DNA from: JAEXNA01 sp050486105
Lineage (GTDB): Bacteria > Vulcanimicrobiota > Xenobia > Xenobiales > JADMJV01
Length of the DNA stretch: 22,820 bases
Reading direction: 5' to 3'
NCBI GenBank assembly: GCA_050486105.1
Contig: JBJHCR010000068.1
Location: forward strand, 1 to 22,820
How positions within the stretch are numbered: position 1 is the first letter of the stretch; every line of letters begins with the position of its first letter. The position numbers and the translations under genes were made by a program. Below, one piece after another: positions 7,922 through 14,426 of the stretch. A model generated the notes under the pieces. That model did no database searches. It was not told the origin of the DNA and saw only the letters and a list, made by a program, of their open reading frames with translations.

Positions 7922-8308
7922 TCAGAAGATGTTCATGGTGATAGTGTATTCCGCCCCGCCTCGGGAAGACCCCACCACGATCCTGTAATCCCCGCTCTGA
8001 GGTAGGCTGCCGAACCACACCTGAAAGCCCTCTTTGAAGTGCGATTCTCCAAGGTGGGCTCCACTAGGGGAGATGACAGAGAACACGGCATTGCTCTCTA
8101 CCGACTCAACCGAAATTCGCATCTTTTGTCCGGCTTGAGCCCCCAGCAGATAAGTCATGGTTTCTCCTCGAGCGACCCCATCCCAAAGGTGGGTTCCGGT
8201 GGTGCCGGGGTCGAAGGTCACTCGTTGAGTGCGATGAGCTTGTGCCAAGGCGGGCAAGAGGCAAAGCGCAATCAAGGTTGAGATGAGAATGAGTCTGGTG
8301 CTAGACAT
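7922..8308 (-). CDS. Secreted beta-sandwich protein, PliG / PPC-like
   Basis: A 128-residue protein read leftward from ATG at 8308. Residues 1-24 are a Sec signal peptide (hydrophobic LILISTLIALCLLPAL, cleavage site AQA/H), so it should be periplasmic or secreted at about 104 residues. The mature part has the pattern GTTGT..W.G.A.G...TYLLGAQAGQKMRISVES...VFSVISPSG...F.G.LPQSGDYRIVV, shared by bacterial pre-peptidase C-terminal domains and by periplasmic inhibitors of g-type lysozyme. A lysozyme-inhibitor role is possible but the fold alone does not prove it. There are no cysteines in the mature part. Ribosome site is weak (CCGGA). Confidence 0.7.
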   Translation of the reverse strand: MSSTRLILISTLIALCLLPALAQAHRTQRVTFDPGTTGTHLWDGVARGETMTYLLGAQAGQKMRISVESVESNAVFSVISPSGAHLGESHFKEGFQVWFGSLPQSGDYRIVVGSSRGGAEYTITMNIF

Positions 8309-8439
8309 GAGTCCGGTTTCGCGCAGACCTCGTCACTCCCTTTTGGACATCGCGTTCGACAGGGTCCCGAATTGGATACAGGATTTTTCCAAGGTGACTG
8401 GAACTCTACGTAGGTTAAGGCTAAGTCAGGGAGAAAAGC
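8309..8439. other. Divergent intergenic region
   Basis: The 131 bp between the leftward PliG-like gene and the rightward glycine-rich protein must contain promoters for both. I see no convincing -35/-10 pair at consensus spacing on either strand, no strong inverted repeat and no small ORF with a ribosome site other than the GGGAG preceding the gene at 8440. Confidence 0.4.
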
Positions 8440-9198
8440 ATGGATGTTGGGACACAGGTAACGTCAAAGATCCGAGGGGGATGGGGTCCAGGCTCTTTTG
8501 CGCGTCCTTCCAAAGAGTCCACCAAGACCCAGGAGAAAACTTCGACTCTGCCTTCCGAGTCTTTCCAGTCGCAAACTGCAGATCCCCACGCCAAAACACG
8601 GGCTGAACTCAAAGCCACCGCGGCTCACAGCAAAGACTCCTCAGACCGGGGATTCAAGAAAATCCTGGGCTACTTGGGTATGGGTGGACTAGGATTAATG
8701 GTGGGTGGACCTCTCGGTGCCGGAGTGGCCTTGGCGGGGTTTGGGCTCGGTGCAGCCAAATCGCTCCAAGGGATCTCCGAAACTATGAGCGAGCGCAAGG
8801 CTGAAAAACAACTGCAGAATTTGCCTTCCCAGTCAGGAAATACTGAGACTCTCGAAGCGAAGAAAGCGGGATTGGCCAAAGAGGTCGAACTCAATAAAGC
8901 CGACAGTCGCGACAGTAAGATCCGGGCGGTCGCTTATGCGGGTTTGACCGTGGCGTGCGGGATAGTGGGCGGACCCATCGGTGTCGGAGCTGCTCTTATT
9001 ACCGCTCTGGCCTTTGGCTCTGAAGCGACCGATGCCGTCAATGCTTCGGAGGAGGCCAAGAAAGCCGAATTGGAACTGAAGGGCCTCGACGGCCCGCCTG
9101 CACCGGCAACTTTGCAACAGCTAACCGATGAACGACATTCCAAGAGGAGCAACCAAGTCCAAGCACCTCCACGTGGCCCGGAATATATCATCCGCTAG
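8440..9198 (+). CDS. Glycine-rich hydrophobic protein with internal duplication, unknown function
   Basis: A 252-residue protein starting at ATG 8440 with AGGGAG 7 bases upstream. I do not recognise a family. Residues 1-70 are polar, Ser/Thr/Lys-rich and probably disordered, with no signal peptide. Two Gly/Ala-rich hydrophobic blocks follow, 75-107 and 161-188, each with the core GGP[LI]G[AV]G and each followed by a charged helix (ISETMSERKAEKQL and ATDAVNASEEAKKAEL). The copies are 88 residues apart, indicating an internal duplication. The C terminus is polar. The glycine-zipper type composition suggests hairpin insertion into a membrane. It resembles, in organisation, the proteins at 4064-6016 and 9456-10247. 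Confidence 0.7.
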   Translation: MDVGTQVTSKIRGGWGPGSFARPSKESTKTQEKTSTLPSESFQSQTADPHAKTRAELKATAAHSKDSSDRGFKKILGYLGMGGLGLMVGGPLGAGVALAGFGLGAAKSLQGISETMSERKAEKQLQNLPSQSGNTETLEAKKAGLAKEVELNKADSRDSKIRAVAYAGLTVACGIVGGPIGVGAALITALAFGSEATDAVNASEEAKKAELELKGLDGPPAPATLQQLTDERHSKRSNQVQAPPRGPEYIIR

Positions 9199-9272
9199 GA
9201 GTTCGGCCGGAGACCAAGCCAGGAGCAGGCCCTCCGTGCCACTTCCCTGCCAGCTCGATCAAAGCTTTAACC

Positions 9273-9401
9273 CGGAGGCCACAGAGAAGAGGGGAAAGAG
9301 TTTTGATTTGAATCTTCCTGCCTCTCTGTCTCCGTGTAAATCCCCCAAAGAGAGAGCCTGAGGCTGGGAGGGAGGGCCCACGGAGACGCGGAGGCCACAG
9401 A
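9273..9401. repeat. Palindromic CACAGAG/CACGGAG-type intergenic repeat
   Basis: CGGAGGCCACAGA occurs twice in direct orientation (9273-9285 and 9389-9401). GTCTCCGTG (9328-9336) is a perfect inverted copy of CACGGAG-AC (9379-9387), and GCCTCTCTG lies next to it. The purine-rich GGAG/CACAGAG arms opposed to CTCTGT/CTCCGTG arms around an AT-rich centre (TTTTGATTTGAATC) match the style of the dispersed 'CACAGAGGCACGGAG' repeats found between genes in many environmental bacterial genomes. It sits in the convergent gap 9199-9455, which holds no gene. Confidence 0.55.
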
Positions 9402-9455
9402 AACCCGGAGTTTTTTTGTGACCCGCCCGGGAAAACGCTTGACACCACCGGGCCT

Positions 9456-10247
9456 CTAGCCGCGGCCGAAGCGGTCCATCAAGCGATCGAGGATGGCATC
9501 GACCTTACCTCGAAAGCCTTCGTGATTCATATAGGCGATTTGGCCCACGCCGGCCACTGCGGCTACTCCTAGGGCTGGGGTGACCAGAATGCCACTTTTA
9601 ATCATGGAACTGGCGGCCGACCCTCCGGCGTCCAAGATCGTTTTCACCTTTTGTGTTCGGCTGTACTCTTTGGGCTTGGCCAACACCAGCCCGGTCTTGG
9701 CCACGGTGGCAGTCAGGCTCAGGCCCAAGGCCAGACCGTTGAGGTTGCCGACAAGTGCGGCCGTGCCCAAGCCGCCCAAGATGTCGGCTCCGCCCATGGC
9801 GGTGAGATAGGGATTCTTGCTCTTCATCCCGGCGTAGACTTCGATTCCGCCCACGGCGATGCCCGAGGCGGCTCTCAGGGTCAGGGCGCTGTTGTAGATC
9901 CCTCCGGGGATTCCGGTAGGATTTAGTGCTCTCTCGGAAATCTGATCAATGCTGCTGCTCACTCCACCCATATCTCCCTTCACCAGGGCGGAAGCGCCAT
10001 CTCCCACGATCCTCAAATTCTCCATAGGTTGGCTCAAGAGACCTGCGACGACTCCTACCGGCTCAGCCAGGCCAACCAAAGTCGAGCGCTCCTTTATCAG
10101 ATCAGCCCACTCTTCAGGGGTTCGAGAGGCTAGCTTTTGAGCGACAAAGGAGTCTTGCACCGGGGGGGCTTTCGGAGCAGCCTCCTCCTTGCCAGGAAGG
10201 TTGCGGGCCGGGCGTGGTCCTGATATCTGGGAGGTCTTGATGAACAC
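9456..10247 (-). CDS. Glycine-rich hydrophobic protein, unknown function
   Basis: A 263-residue protein read leftward from GTG at 10247; the ribosome site is poor, so the exact start is uncertain. I do not recognise a family. Residues 1-35 are polar and Pro-rich (GPRPARNLPGKEEAAPKAPP) without a signal peptide. An amphipathic region follows (TPEEWADLIKER, SQPMENLRIVGDGASALV), then Gly/Ala-rich hydrophobic blocks at about 121-140, 148-190 and 210-240, and a basic C-terminal helix ending RFGRG. This arrangement of disordered head, glycine-rich membrane-like hairpins and charged tail matches two other proteins in the window. Its promoter must lie in 10248-10413, divergent from the flagellar block. 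Confidence 0.72.
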   Translation of the reverse strand: MFIKTSQISGPRPARNLPGKEEAAPKAPPVQDSFVAQKLASRTPEEWADLIKERSTLVGLAEPVGVVAGLLSQPMENLRIVGDGASALVKGDMGGVSSSIDQISERALNPTGIPGGIYNSALTLRAASGIAVGGIEVYAGMKSKNPYLTAMGGADILGGLGTAALVGNLNGLALGLSLTATVAKTGLVLAKPKEYSRTQKVKTILDAGGSAASSMIKSGILVTPALGVAAVAGVGQIAYMNHEGFRGKVDAILDRLMDRFGRG

Positions 10248-10413
10248 CTGTTCAGCATGGCTGTCGGCGCTGGAACAGTGCGGGAATGGGGTTCGGAGAT
10301 GTTGCGGACTTATGAATAAGCTTGTGAGGTTGCGACTCTGTCAAACCTGTTAACATCATGGTAACATCTCCGTTAAGGGGTGGTCACAGCTCCCCTTTAG
10401 GATAGGACTTAAG
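10248..10413. promoter_or_regulatory. Divergent regulatory region upstream of fliK-like gene
   Basis: 166 bp between divergent genes. It contains GTTAACATC and GGTAACATC nine-mers 11 bases apart (about 10350-10370), followed by CCGTTAAGG, a run of related half-sites that could bind a regulator. A TTGCGA with TAACAT 15 bases downstream is a poor sigma-70 match. AGGATAGGA just before 10414 is the ribosome site for the rightward gene. The repeated half-sites are seen; regulatory function is inferred. Confidence 0.35.
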
Positions 10414-11889
10414 ATGGACGGAATGGCACAGACAGGACTCAGCGCTTTCAAGGCGGGCTTGGCCACCGGTGGCGGACTCGGAAGAGGTGGCGCCGCCCGG
10501 GGGGGGCCTCCTGCTGCGCAATCGGGCCCCCAAACTCCCTTTTCACCTCCCGCCGCCAAGGGAGCCCCGCCCAACGTTTCCTTACAGCTTCCCGATGGGG
10601 CAGGGCGGGCCATGTTTCGTCCGGGGTCCACCATTCACGGTCAAGTGGCCGGGCAGCAAGGAGGACAGTTCTTTTTGCAGCTCGGTGATCAGATGTTGAA
10701 AGCCGAGTCTCGAGTTCCCCTGAGAGTAGGAGACTCGGTGTCCTTCCAGGTGCAGGGAGAGAACAAGGGGCAGATCCACCTGAAACTGGTCACCACCCCG
10801 TTTCAAAAGATGTCCATGGCTGATCTCTCTCAGACCCTCACCAGCCTGAAGATGCCGGTGAACGAGTCGAACCTCAATCTAGCCAAGACCATGGTGGAGT
10901 GTAGGATCCCGCTCACCCAACAGAACATGACCCAGATGAAGCAGGTGCTGGCCCAGACCGCAGCTACTCAAGGCCCCCAGGCGGCCGGTGGTGGCTCGGC
11001 TGCTCCGGTTTCCACTCAAGTGGCCGCTACCAGTTTTCTGCAGAACAGCCAATTGCCGGTGACTCCTCAGAACGTGGCCGTCCTATCGAACTTTTTGGCC
11101 AACAACCCCCAGGCGGGGATGCAGATGATGGTCTTGAACACCGAGTTGCGCAAGATGACCGAAACCACCCATAAAGTGAATCAAGAGATCACCGCCATGA
11201 TTCAAGGTGTGCAAACCCATGTGGGCAAGCTGGCATTGCAACCGCAAAAGCGCTTCCAGCCAGATCTTCCCAACCTGCGCAACCTCAAAGGCATGGCCAA
11301 GCAAACCGGGATCGAGACCCACATGGGTCCGGCCGGGGCCGGTGGCGGTGAAGAGTGGGATTTCCCGGAGATGTTGCGCCGCATGCGCGAACGTTTCGCC
11401 AAGGATGGCCTGGGTTCCAAGGAATTGATGTCCTTGATCAAGGGTCTGGAGGAGAACTTGCAAGCCCAGAAGCTGATCAACGGAGCTCGCTCCGAGAGCC
11501 AACTGGGGTTCTACTATTTGCAGCTGCCCCTGCTGGGAGAGTACGAGGCTGCCGAAGTTTGGCTGCAGTACTACGAAGACGGGGCCGGCGGTCGGCATAT
11601 CACCCCCGAAGACACTCATATCGAATTTCTGGTGACCACCGAGGAGATGGGGGAACTCCACTTCGTGGTGCAGACCAAAGATGGAGCGGTATCGGTTCAA
11701 CTGGGGACCCCTTCGGAAGAGGTTCGCAGGTTTGCCGCCCGATACTTGCCGGCTTTGACCGAGCGCCTGCTGCGTTTGGGTTGGACTCCGGGCCGGATGC
11801 GTTCGGTGTTTCGTCCCCACAGCGGCAAGCGAGAACTGGTAGAGCGGACAGATTTCTCGGAATTGGAGCGCTGCGATGTCCAGGCCTAA
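10414..11889 (+). CDS. fliK: FliK-like flagellar hook-length control protein
   Basis: A 491-residue protein from ATG 10414. Residues 1-60 are Gly/Pro/Ala-rich and disordered. A small beta region (SLQLPDGAGRAMFRPGSTIHGQV...GDSVSFQVQGENKG) follows, then long Gln/Met/Asn-rich helical stretches, and a C-terminal domain of about 130 residues (YYLQLPLLGEYEAAEVWLQYYEDG...EMGELHFVVQTKDGAVSVQLGTPSEEVRRF...LPALTERLLRLGWTPG). That last pattern is the Flg_hook C-terminal domain of FliK, in the divergent form found in Firmicutes (YlqG-like). FliK is a secreted ruler that switches FlhB export from hook to filament substrates. Supporting context: an FhlB-like gene overlaps its end by 14 bp, and rod genes follow. 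Confidence 0.75.
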   Translation: MDGMAQTGLSAFKAGLATGGGLGRGGAARGGPPAAQSGPQTPFSPPAAKGAPPNVSLQLPDGAGRAMFRPGSTIHGQVAGQQGGQFFLQLGDQMLKAESRVPLRVGDSVSFQVQGENKGQIHLKLVTTPFQKMSMADLSQTLTSLKMPVNESNLNLAKTMVECRIPLTQQNMTQMKQVLAQTAATQGPQAAGGGSAAPVSTQVAATSFLQNSQLPVTPQNVAVLSNFLANNPQAGMQMMVLNTELRKMTETTHKVNQEITAMIQGVQTHVGKLALQPQKRFQPDLPNLRNLKGMAKQTGIETHMGPAGAGGGEEWDFPEMLRRMRERFAKDGLGSKELMSLIKGLEENLQAQKLINGARSESQLGFYYLQLPLLGEYEAAEVWLQYYEDGAGGRHITPEDTHIEFLVTTEEMGELHFVVQTKDGAVSVQLGTPSEEVRRFAARYLPALTERLLRLGWTPGRMRSVFRPHSGKRELVERTDFSELERCDVQA

Positions 11890-12286
11890 GTGGCACGAAG
11901 CCTGGCAGGAGTCCTTCGACGAGGGCTTCTCACCCAATCCCGCCCAAGGGGCTGCCCCTCAAAGGAAGGCGGTCAGCGTTCGTCGTCAGGCTGATGGGAC
12001 CACCGAGGTTTTGGGGGTTCACACCGGTGCCGAAGCGGAACGCCTGATCGCCAAGGCCGAAGCTGAGGGGGTCGAGGTACTTCAGGACGCCGAACAGGTG
12101 GATCAGATGATCCAGCAGCAGGGGGCTTCCACCGGGGTGCCGCCGGAGGTCTACGAATTGATGAACGCCGTCATCTCCTTCGCTCAGGAGCTGGGCGAGG
12201 AATGGAAGTGCCGGCAGCAAGAGTCTCTCTTGGTGAGCAGCGCGTCGAGCACCGAGTTCGAATATACTCTGGAAGATGTTAAATAA
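11876..12286 (+). CDS. FhlB-like protein (stand-alone FlhB cytoplasmic C-domain)
   Basis: A 136-residue protein starting at ATG 11876 inside the fliK-like gene. The middle region (RKAVSVRR...DGTTEVLGVHTGAEAERLIAKAEAEGVEVLQD...VDQMIQ...GVPPEVYELMNAVISFAQEL) follows the pattern of the C-terminal part of FlhB/YscU: KAVAL...AKG.G..A..I...A.E.GVP...D..LA..L......IP...Y.AVAEVL.F. The autocleavage NPTH motif of full FlhB is absent, as in the FhlB-like proteins (YlqH) often paired with FliK-like genes. Likely it modulates flagellar export specificity. The polar N-terminal 30 and C-terminal 25 residues are extra compared with the usual ~95-residue family. Confidence 0.75.
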   Translation: MSRPKWHEAWQESFDEGFSPNPAQGAAPQRKAVSVRRQADGTTEVLGVHTGAEAERLIAKAEAEGVEVLQDAEQVDQMIQQQGASTGVPPEVYELMNAVISFAQELGEEWKCRQQESLLVSSASSTEFEYTLEDVK

Positions 12287-12375
12287 ATGTTAAGAGCAAG
12301 GTTGAAAAACAAAAAAGAGCGAAGATATCCATTCGGCGCTCTATCAGAAGAAGTGGTCAGGAGGACATTCGTAAG
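12287..12375. promoter_or_regulatory. Leader before flgF with hairpin
   Basis: AGAGCG and CGCTCT form a 6-bp stem around AAGATATCCATTCGG (about 12316-12342). A-rich DNA with TTGAAA (12303-12308) lies just upstream. The ribosome site AGGAGGA precedes the flgF ATG. A promoter here is plausible but no sigma-28 (TAAA-N15-GCCGATAA) or good sigma-70 pair is evident. Confidence 0.3.
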
Positions 12376-13146
12376 ATGTTAGACGGGTTTAGAACAGCCA
12401 CCCAGGGGATGAAAGCGATGTCGGTCAAGCAAGACGTCATCGCCAACAACCTCGCCAACGCCAGTACGGCAGGATTCCGCAAAGAGGGGCTGGTGATCTC
12501 GTCTTTCACCGAGATCCTCGACCGACAGGTCGGAGGCGATATGACCAAAGCCGGTGGCGAGGTCATGATGCAGCGGGATTTCCAACATAAAGGGGAGCTT
12601 CACCACCGCTCCGCCACCCACCTCAGTCAAGGGGCTCTCAAGGAGACAGGCAATAAGTTCAACTTAGCCCTCGATGACAACGGGCAGGGTTTCTTCACCA
12701 TACAGACCGAGCGCGGCATCGAATTCACCCGCAACGGGTCTTTCCGCCTCAACAATGAAGGATATTTGGTCACCACCGACGGCTCTAAGCTGCTGGGGCA
12801 CCAGGGTCCCATTAAGGCCAGCGGAAACGACTTCAAGGTGGCTGACAACGGAGTGATCACGGTGGACGGCAAGCAGGTCGACCGAGTGTTGGTTTCCGTT
12901 TTCGAGGATTCCGGAGATATGAAGCGCGCTGGGAGCACTGCCTTTGCAGCCGGAACGCCCAAGGTTCGCGCCAGCACGGACTTCAAGCTCAAGCAAGGCT
13001 TCTTAGAGATGTCCAACGTCAACGCTCTCCAGGAAATGGTGGGTTTGATGGAAGTGATGAGAAACTTCGAGGCCAACCAGAAGGCTTTGTCGGCGCACGA
13101 CTCGCGCCTACAGAAAGCGGTCTCGGAATTAGGCCGAGTTCGCTAG
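12376..13146 (+). CDS. flgF: Flagellar basal-body rod protein FlgF-like
   Basis: A 256-residue protein starting at ATG 12376, AGGAGG about 11 bases upstream. The N terminus (MLDGFRTATQGMKAMSVKQDVIANNLANASTAGFRKEG) is the flagellar basal-body rod motif, and the C terminus (GFLEMSNVNALQEMVGLMEVMRNFEANQKAL) is the paired helix shared by rod, hook and hook-associated proteins. The central FlgE/F/G-like domain (GQGFFTIQTERGIEFTRNGSFRLNNEGYLVTTDG) is present. Of the two rod paralogues here, this is the more divergent and comes first, as FlgF does before FlgG; it could equally be called FlhO by Bacillus naming. It would build the proximal rod. Confidence 0.88.
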   Translation: MLDGFRTATQGMKAMSVKQDVIANNLANASTAGFRKEGLVISSFTEILDRQVGGDMTKAGGEVMMQRDFQHKGELHHRSATHLSQGALKETGNKFNLALDDNGQGFFTIQTERGIEFTRNGSFRLNNEGYLVTTDGSKLLGHQGPIKASGNDFKVADNGVITVDGKQVDRVLVSVFEDSGDMKRAGSTAFAAGTPKVRASTDFKLKQGFLEMSNVNALQEMVGLMEVMRNFEANQKALSAHDSRLQKAVSELGRVR

Positions 13147-13214
13147 AATCTGATAAACTACTAACCAAGAGAATTACCCAGTAAATTTGATATGCGTGGA
13201 GGAGAACACACCTT

Positions 13215-13994
13215 ATGATGAGAGCACTCTATACTTCGGCTTCCGGGATGATGGCCCAACAGCTGAATATCGACAACGTTTCTAACAACCTGGCCAACTA
13301 CCAGACCACCGGCTACAAAAAGTCGAGCGTGTCTTTTGAAGACCTCCTCTACGCCACCATGCAGGAGCCGGGAACCAAGGCTACGGCAGGGACTCAGGTA
13401 GGTATGGGTGTTCGGGCGACCTCCACCGACCGGATGTTCACTCAAGGTACGCTGCAGAAGACTGGGAACCCGTTCCACGTTGGCATCGAAGGTGATGGCT
13501 TTTTCAAGGTCAACACTCCTGATGGTAAAGTGGCCTACACTAGGGCCGGCGACTTTCGTTACGATGGTAAGACCAATCAGCTGACTACTTCGGCCGGGCA
13601 CTCTATCGGGGTGCAGATTCCCGACAATATGTCGAATATCAAGATCTCTCCCACCGGAGAGGTGACCGGGATCTCCAACGAAGGAGACGGAAAACCTGAG
13701 GTGCTCGGACAGATTAAGCTGGTGAAGTTCTTGAATCCCGGTGGTCTCAAGGCTGTGGGTGGCAATATGTTCGTAGAGACCGACGTCTCTGGGGCGAAAA
13801 CCGAAGGCACTCCCGGAGATAAATCTCTCGGTCTTGGAGCACTGGCACAGGGTCACTTGGAGAAGTCCAATATCAACATCGTCGAAGAGATGATCGCCAT
13901 CGTGCAGGCTCAGCGTTCGTTTGAAATGAGTCAAAAGGGTGTGCAGGCGGCCGATGAGATGATGAAGCAGACCAATCAATTGCAGAGAGGCTAA
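13215..13994 (+). CDS. flgG: Flagellar distal rod protein FlgG
   Basis: A 259-residue protein, typical FlgG length. ATG 13215 (or the adjacent ATG 13218) has GGAGGA at 13198-13203. The sequence is a strong match to FlgG: MMRALYTSASGMMAQQLNIDNVSNNLANYQTTGYKKS at the N terminus, the EGDGFFKVNTPDGKVAYTRAGDFRYD core, and a C terminus LEKSNINIVEEMIAIVQAQRSFEMSQKGVQAADEMM. It forms the distal rod. It follows flgF by 68 bp and is followed 23 bp later by flgJ, so these three are probably one operon. Confidence 0.97.
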   Translation: MMRALYTSASGMMAQQLNIDNVSNNLANYQTTGYKKSSVSFEDLLYATMQEPGTKATAGTQVGMGVRATSTDRMFTQGTLQKTGNPFHVGIEGDGFFKVNTPDGKVAYTRAGDFRYDGKTNQLTTSAGHSIGVQIPDNMSNIKISPTGEVTGISNEGDGKPEVLGQIKLVKFLNPGGLKAVGGNMFVETDVSGAKTEGTPGDKSLGLGALAQGHLEKSNINIVEEMIAIVQAQRSFEMSQKGVQAADEMMKQTNQLQRG

Positions 13995-14017
13995 GTATAG
14001 GAGGCTAGGAAGAGATT

Positions 14018-14314
14018 ATGTTTATCGACGGAATGTCCCCACTGCCTCCCGAGCGTCAGGCGGCCACTGGGCCCTCTCATGCAGCCGAAGAGAAGAAGCT
14101 CAAAGAAGCCTGTCAGGGGTTCGAAGAGATGTTTCTCAATCAGATGATGAAAGAAATGCGCAAAGCTTCCCCCAAGGGCGGTATGTTCGGTGGGGGCCAA
14201 GCCGAGGAGCAGTTTCAGGGCATGCTCGACCAGGAGCGGGCCAAAGAGTGGTCCAAGGACGGTGGAGTTGGCTTGGCCAACATGCTGTTCGAGCAGATGA
14301 AAAACCAGATGTAG
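14018..14314 (+). CDS. flgJ: FlgJ-type rod-binding protein, single domain
   Basis: A 98-residue protein starting at ATG 14018; AGGAGG and GGAAGAG lie upstream. It corresponds to the N-terminal rod-binding domain of FlgJ: EKKLKEACQGFEEMFLNQMMKEMRKASPKGGMFGGGQAEEQFQGMLDQERAKEWSKDGGVGLANMLFEQM. The muramidase domain of enterobacterial FlgJ (313 residues) is absent, which is normal in many phyla where a separate peptidoglycan hydrolase opens the wall. It caps or scaffolds rod assembly. Confidence 0.9.
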   Translation: MFIDGMSPLPPERQAATGPSHAAEEKKLKEACQGFEEMFLNQMMKEMRKASPKGGMFGGGQAEEQFQGMLDQERAKEWSKDGGVGLANMLFEQMKNQM

Positions 14315-14360
14315 TGTCGCTCGTTTCTGCGTGAGACGAGGCCACGACCATCTTTGAGAA

Positions 14361-14402
14361 CAAAAAACTCGCCCTAGGAGGTCCTCTTGGGTGGGTTTTT
14401 TG
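14361..14402 (+). terminator. Strong intrinsic terminator between flgJ and fliA
   Basis: CAAAAAACTCGCCC (14361-14374) pairs with GGGTGGGTTTTTTG (14389-14402), including two G-U pairs, and the stem continues inward through AGGAGG/CCTCTT. Six Ts close the rightward side and six As the other, so it may act on both strands. It ends only 24 bases before the fliA ATG, so it may attenuate fliA as well as end the flgF-flgG-flgJ transcript. Confidence 0.8.
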
Positions 14403-14426
14403 TCTTATTCGGGGAATACCGTACCT

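Noticed and set aside
9411..9417. T7 run as an intrinsic terminator
   Set aside because: No stable hairpin of adequate length directly precedes it on the plus strand.
11930..12220. Antisense open frames over the flagellar genes and other long shadow frames
   Set aside because: They lie opposite well-supported genes, lack ribosome sites and show no protein-like motifs.
14391..14426. Longer start for fliA at GTG/TTG 14391
   Set aside because: It lies inside the terminator stem and lacks a ribosome site; ATG 14427 gives the normal SigD/FliA N terminus.
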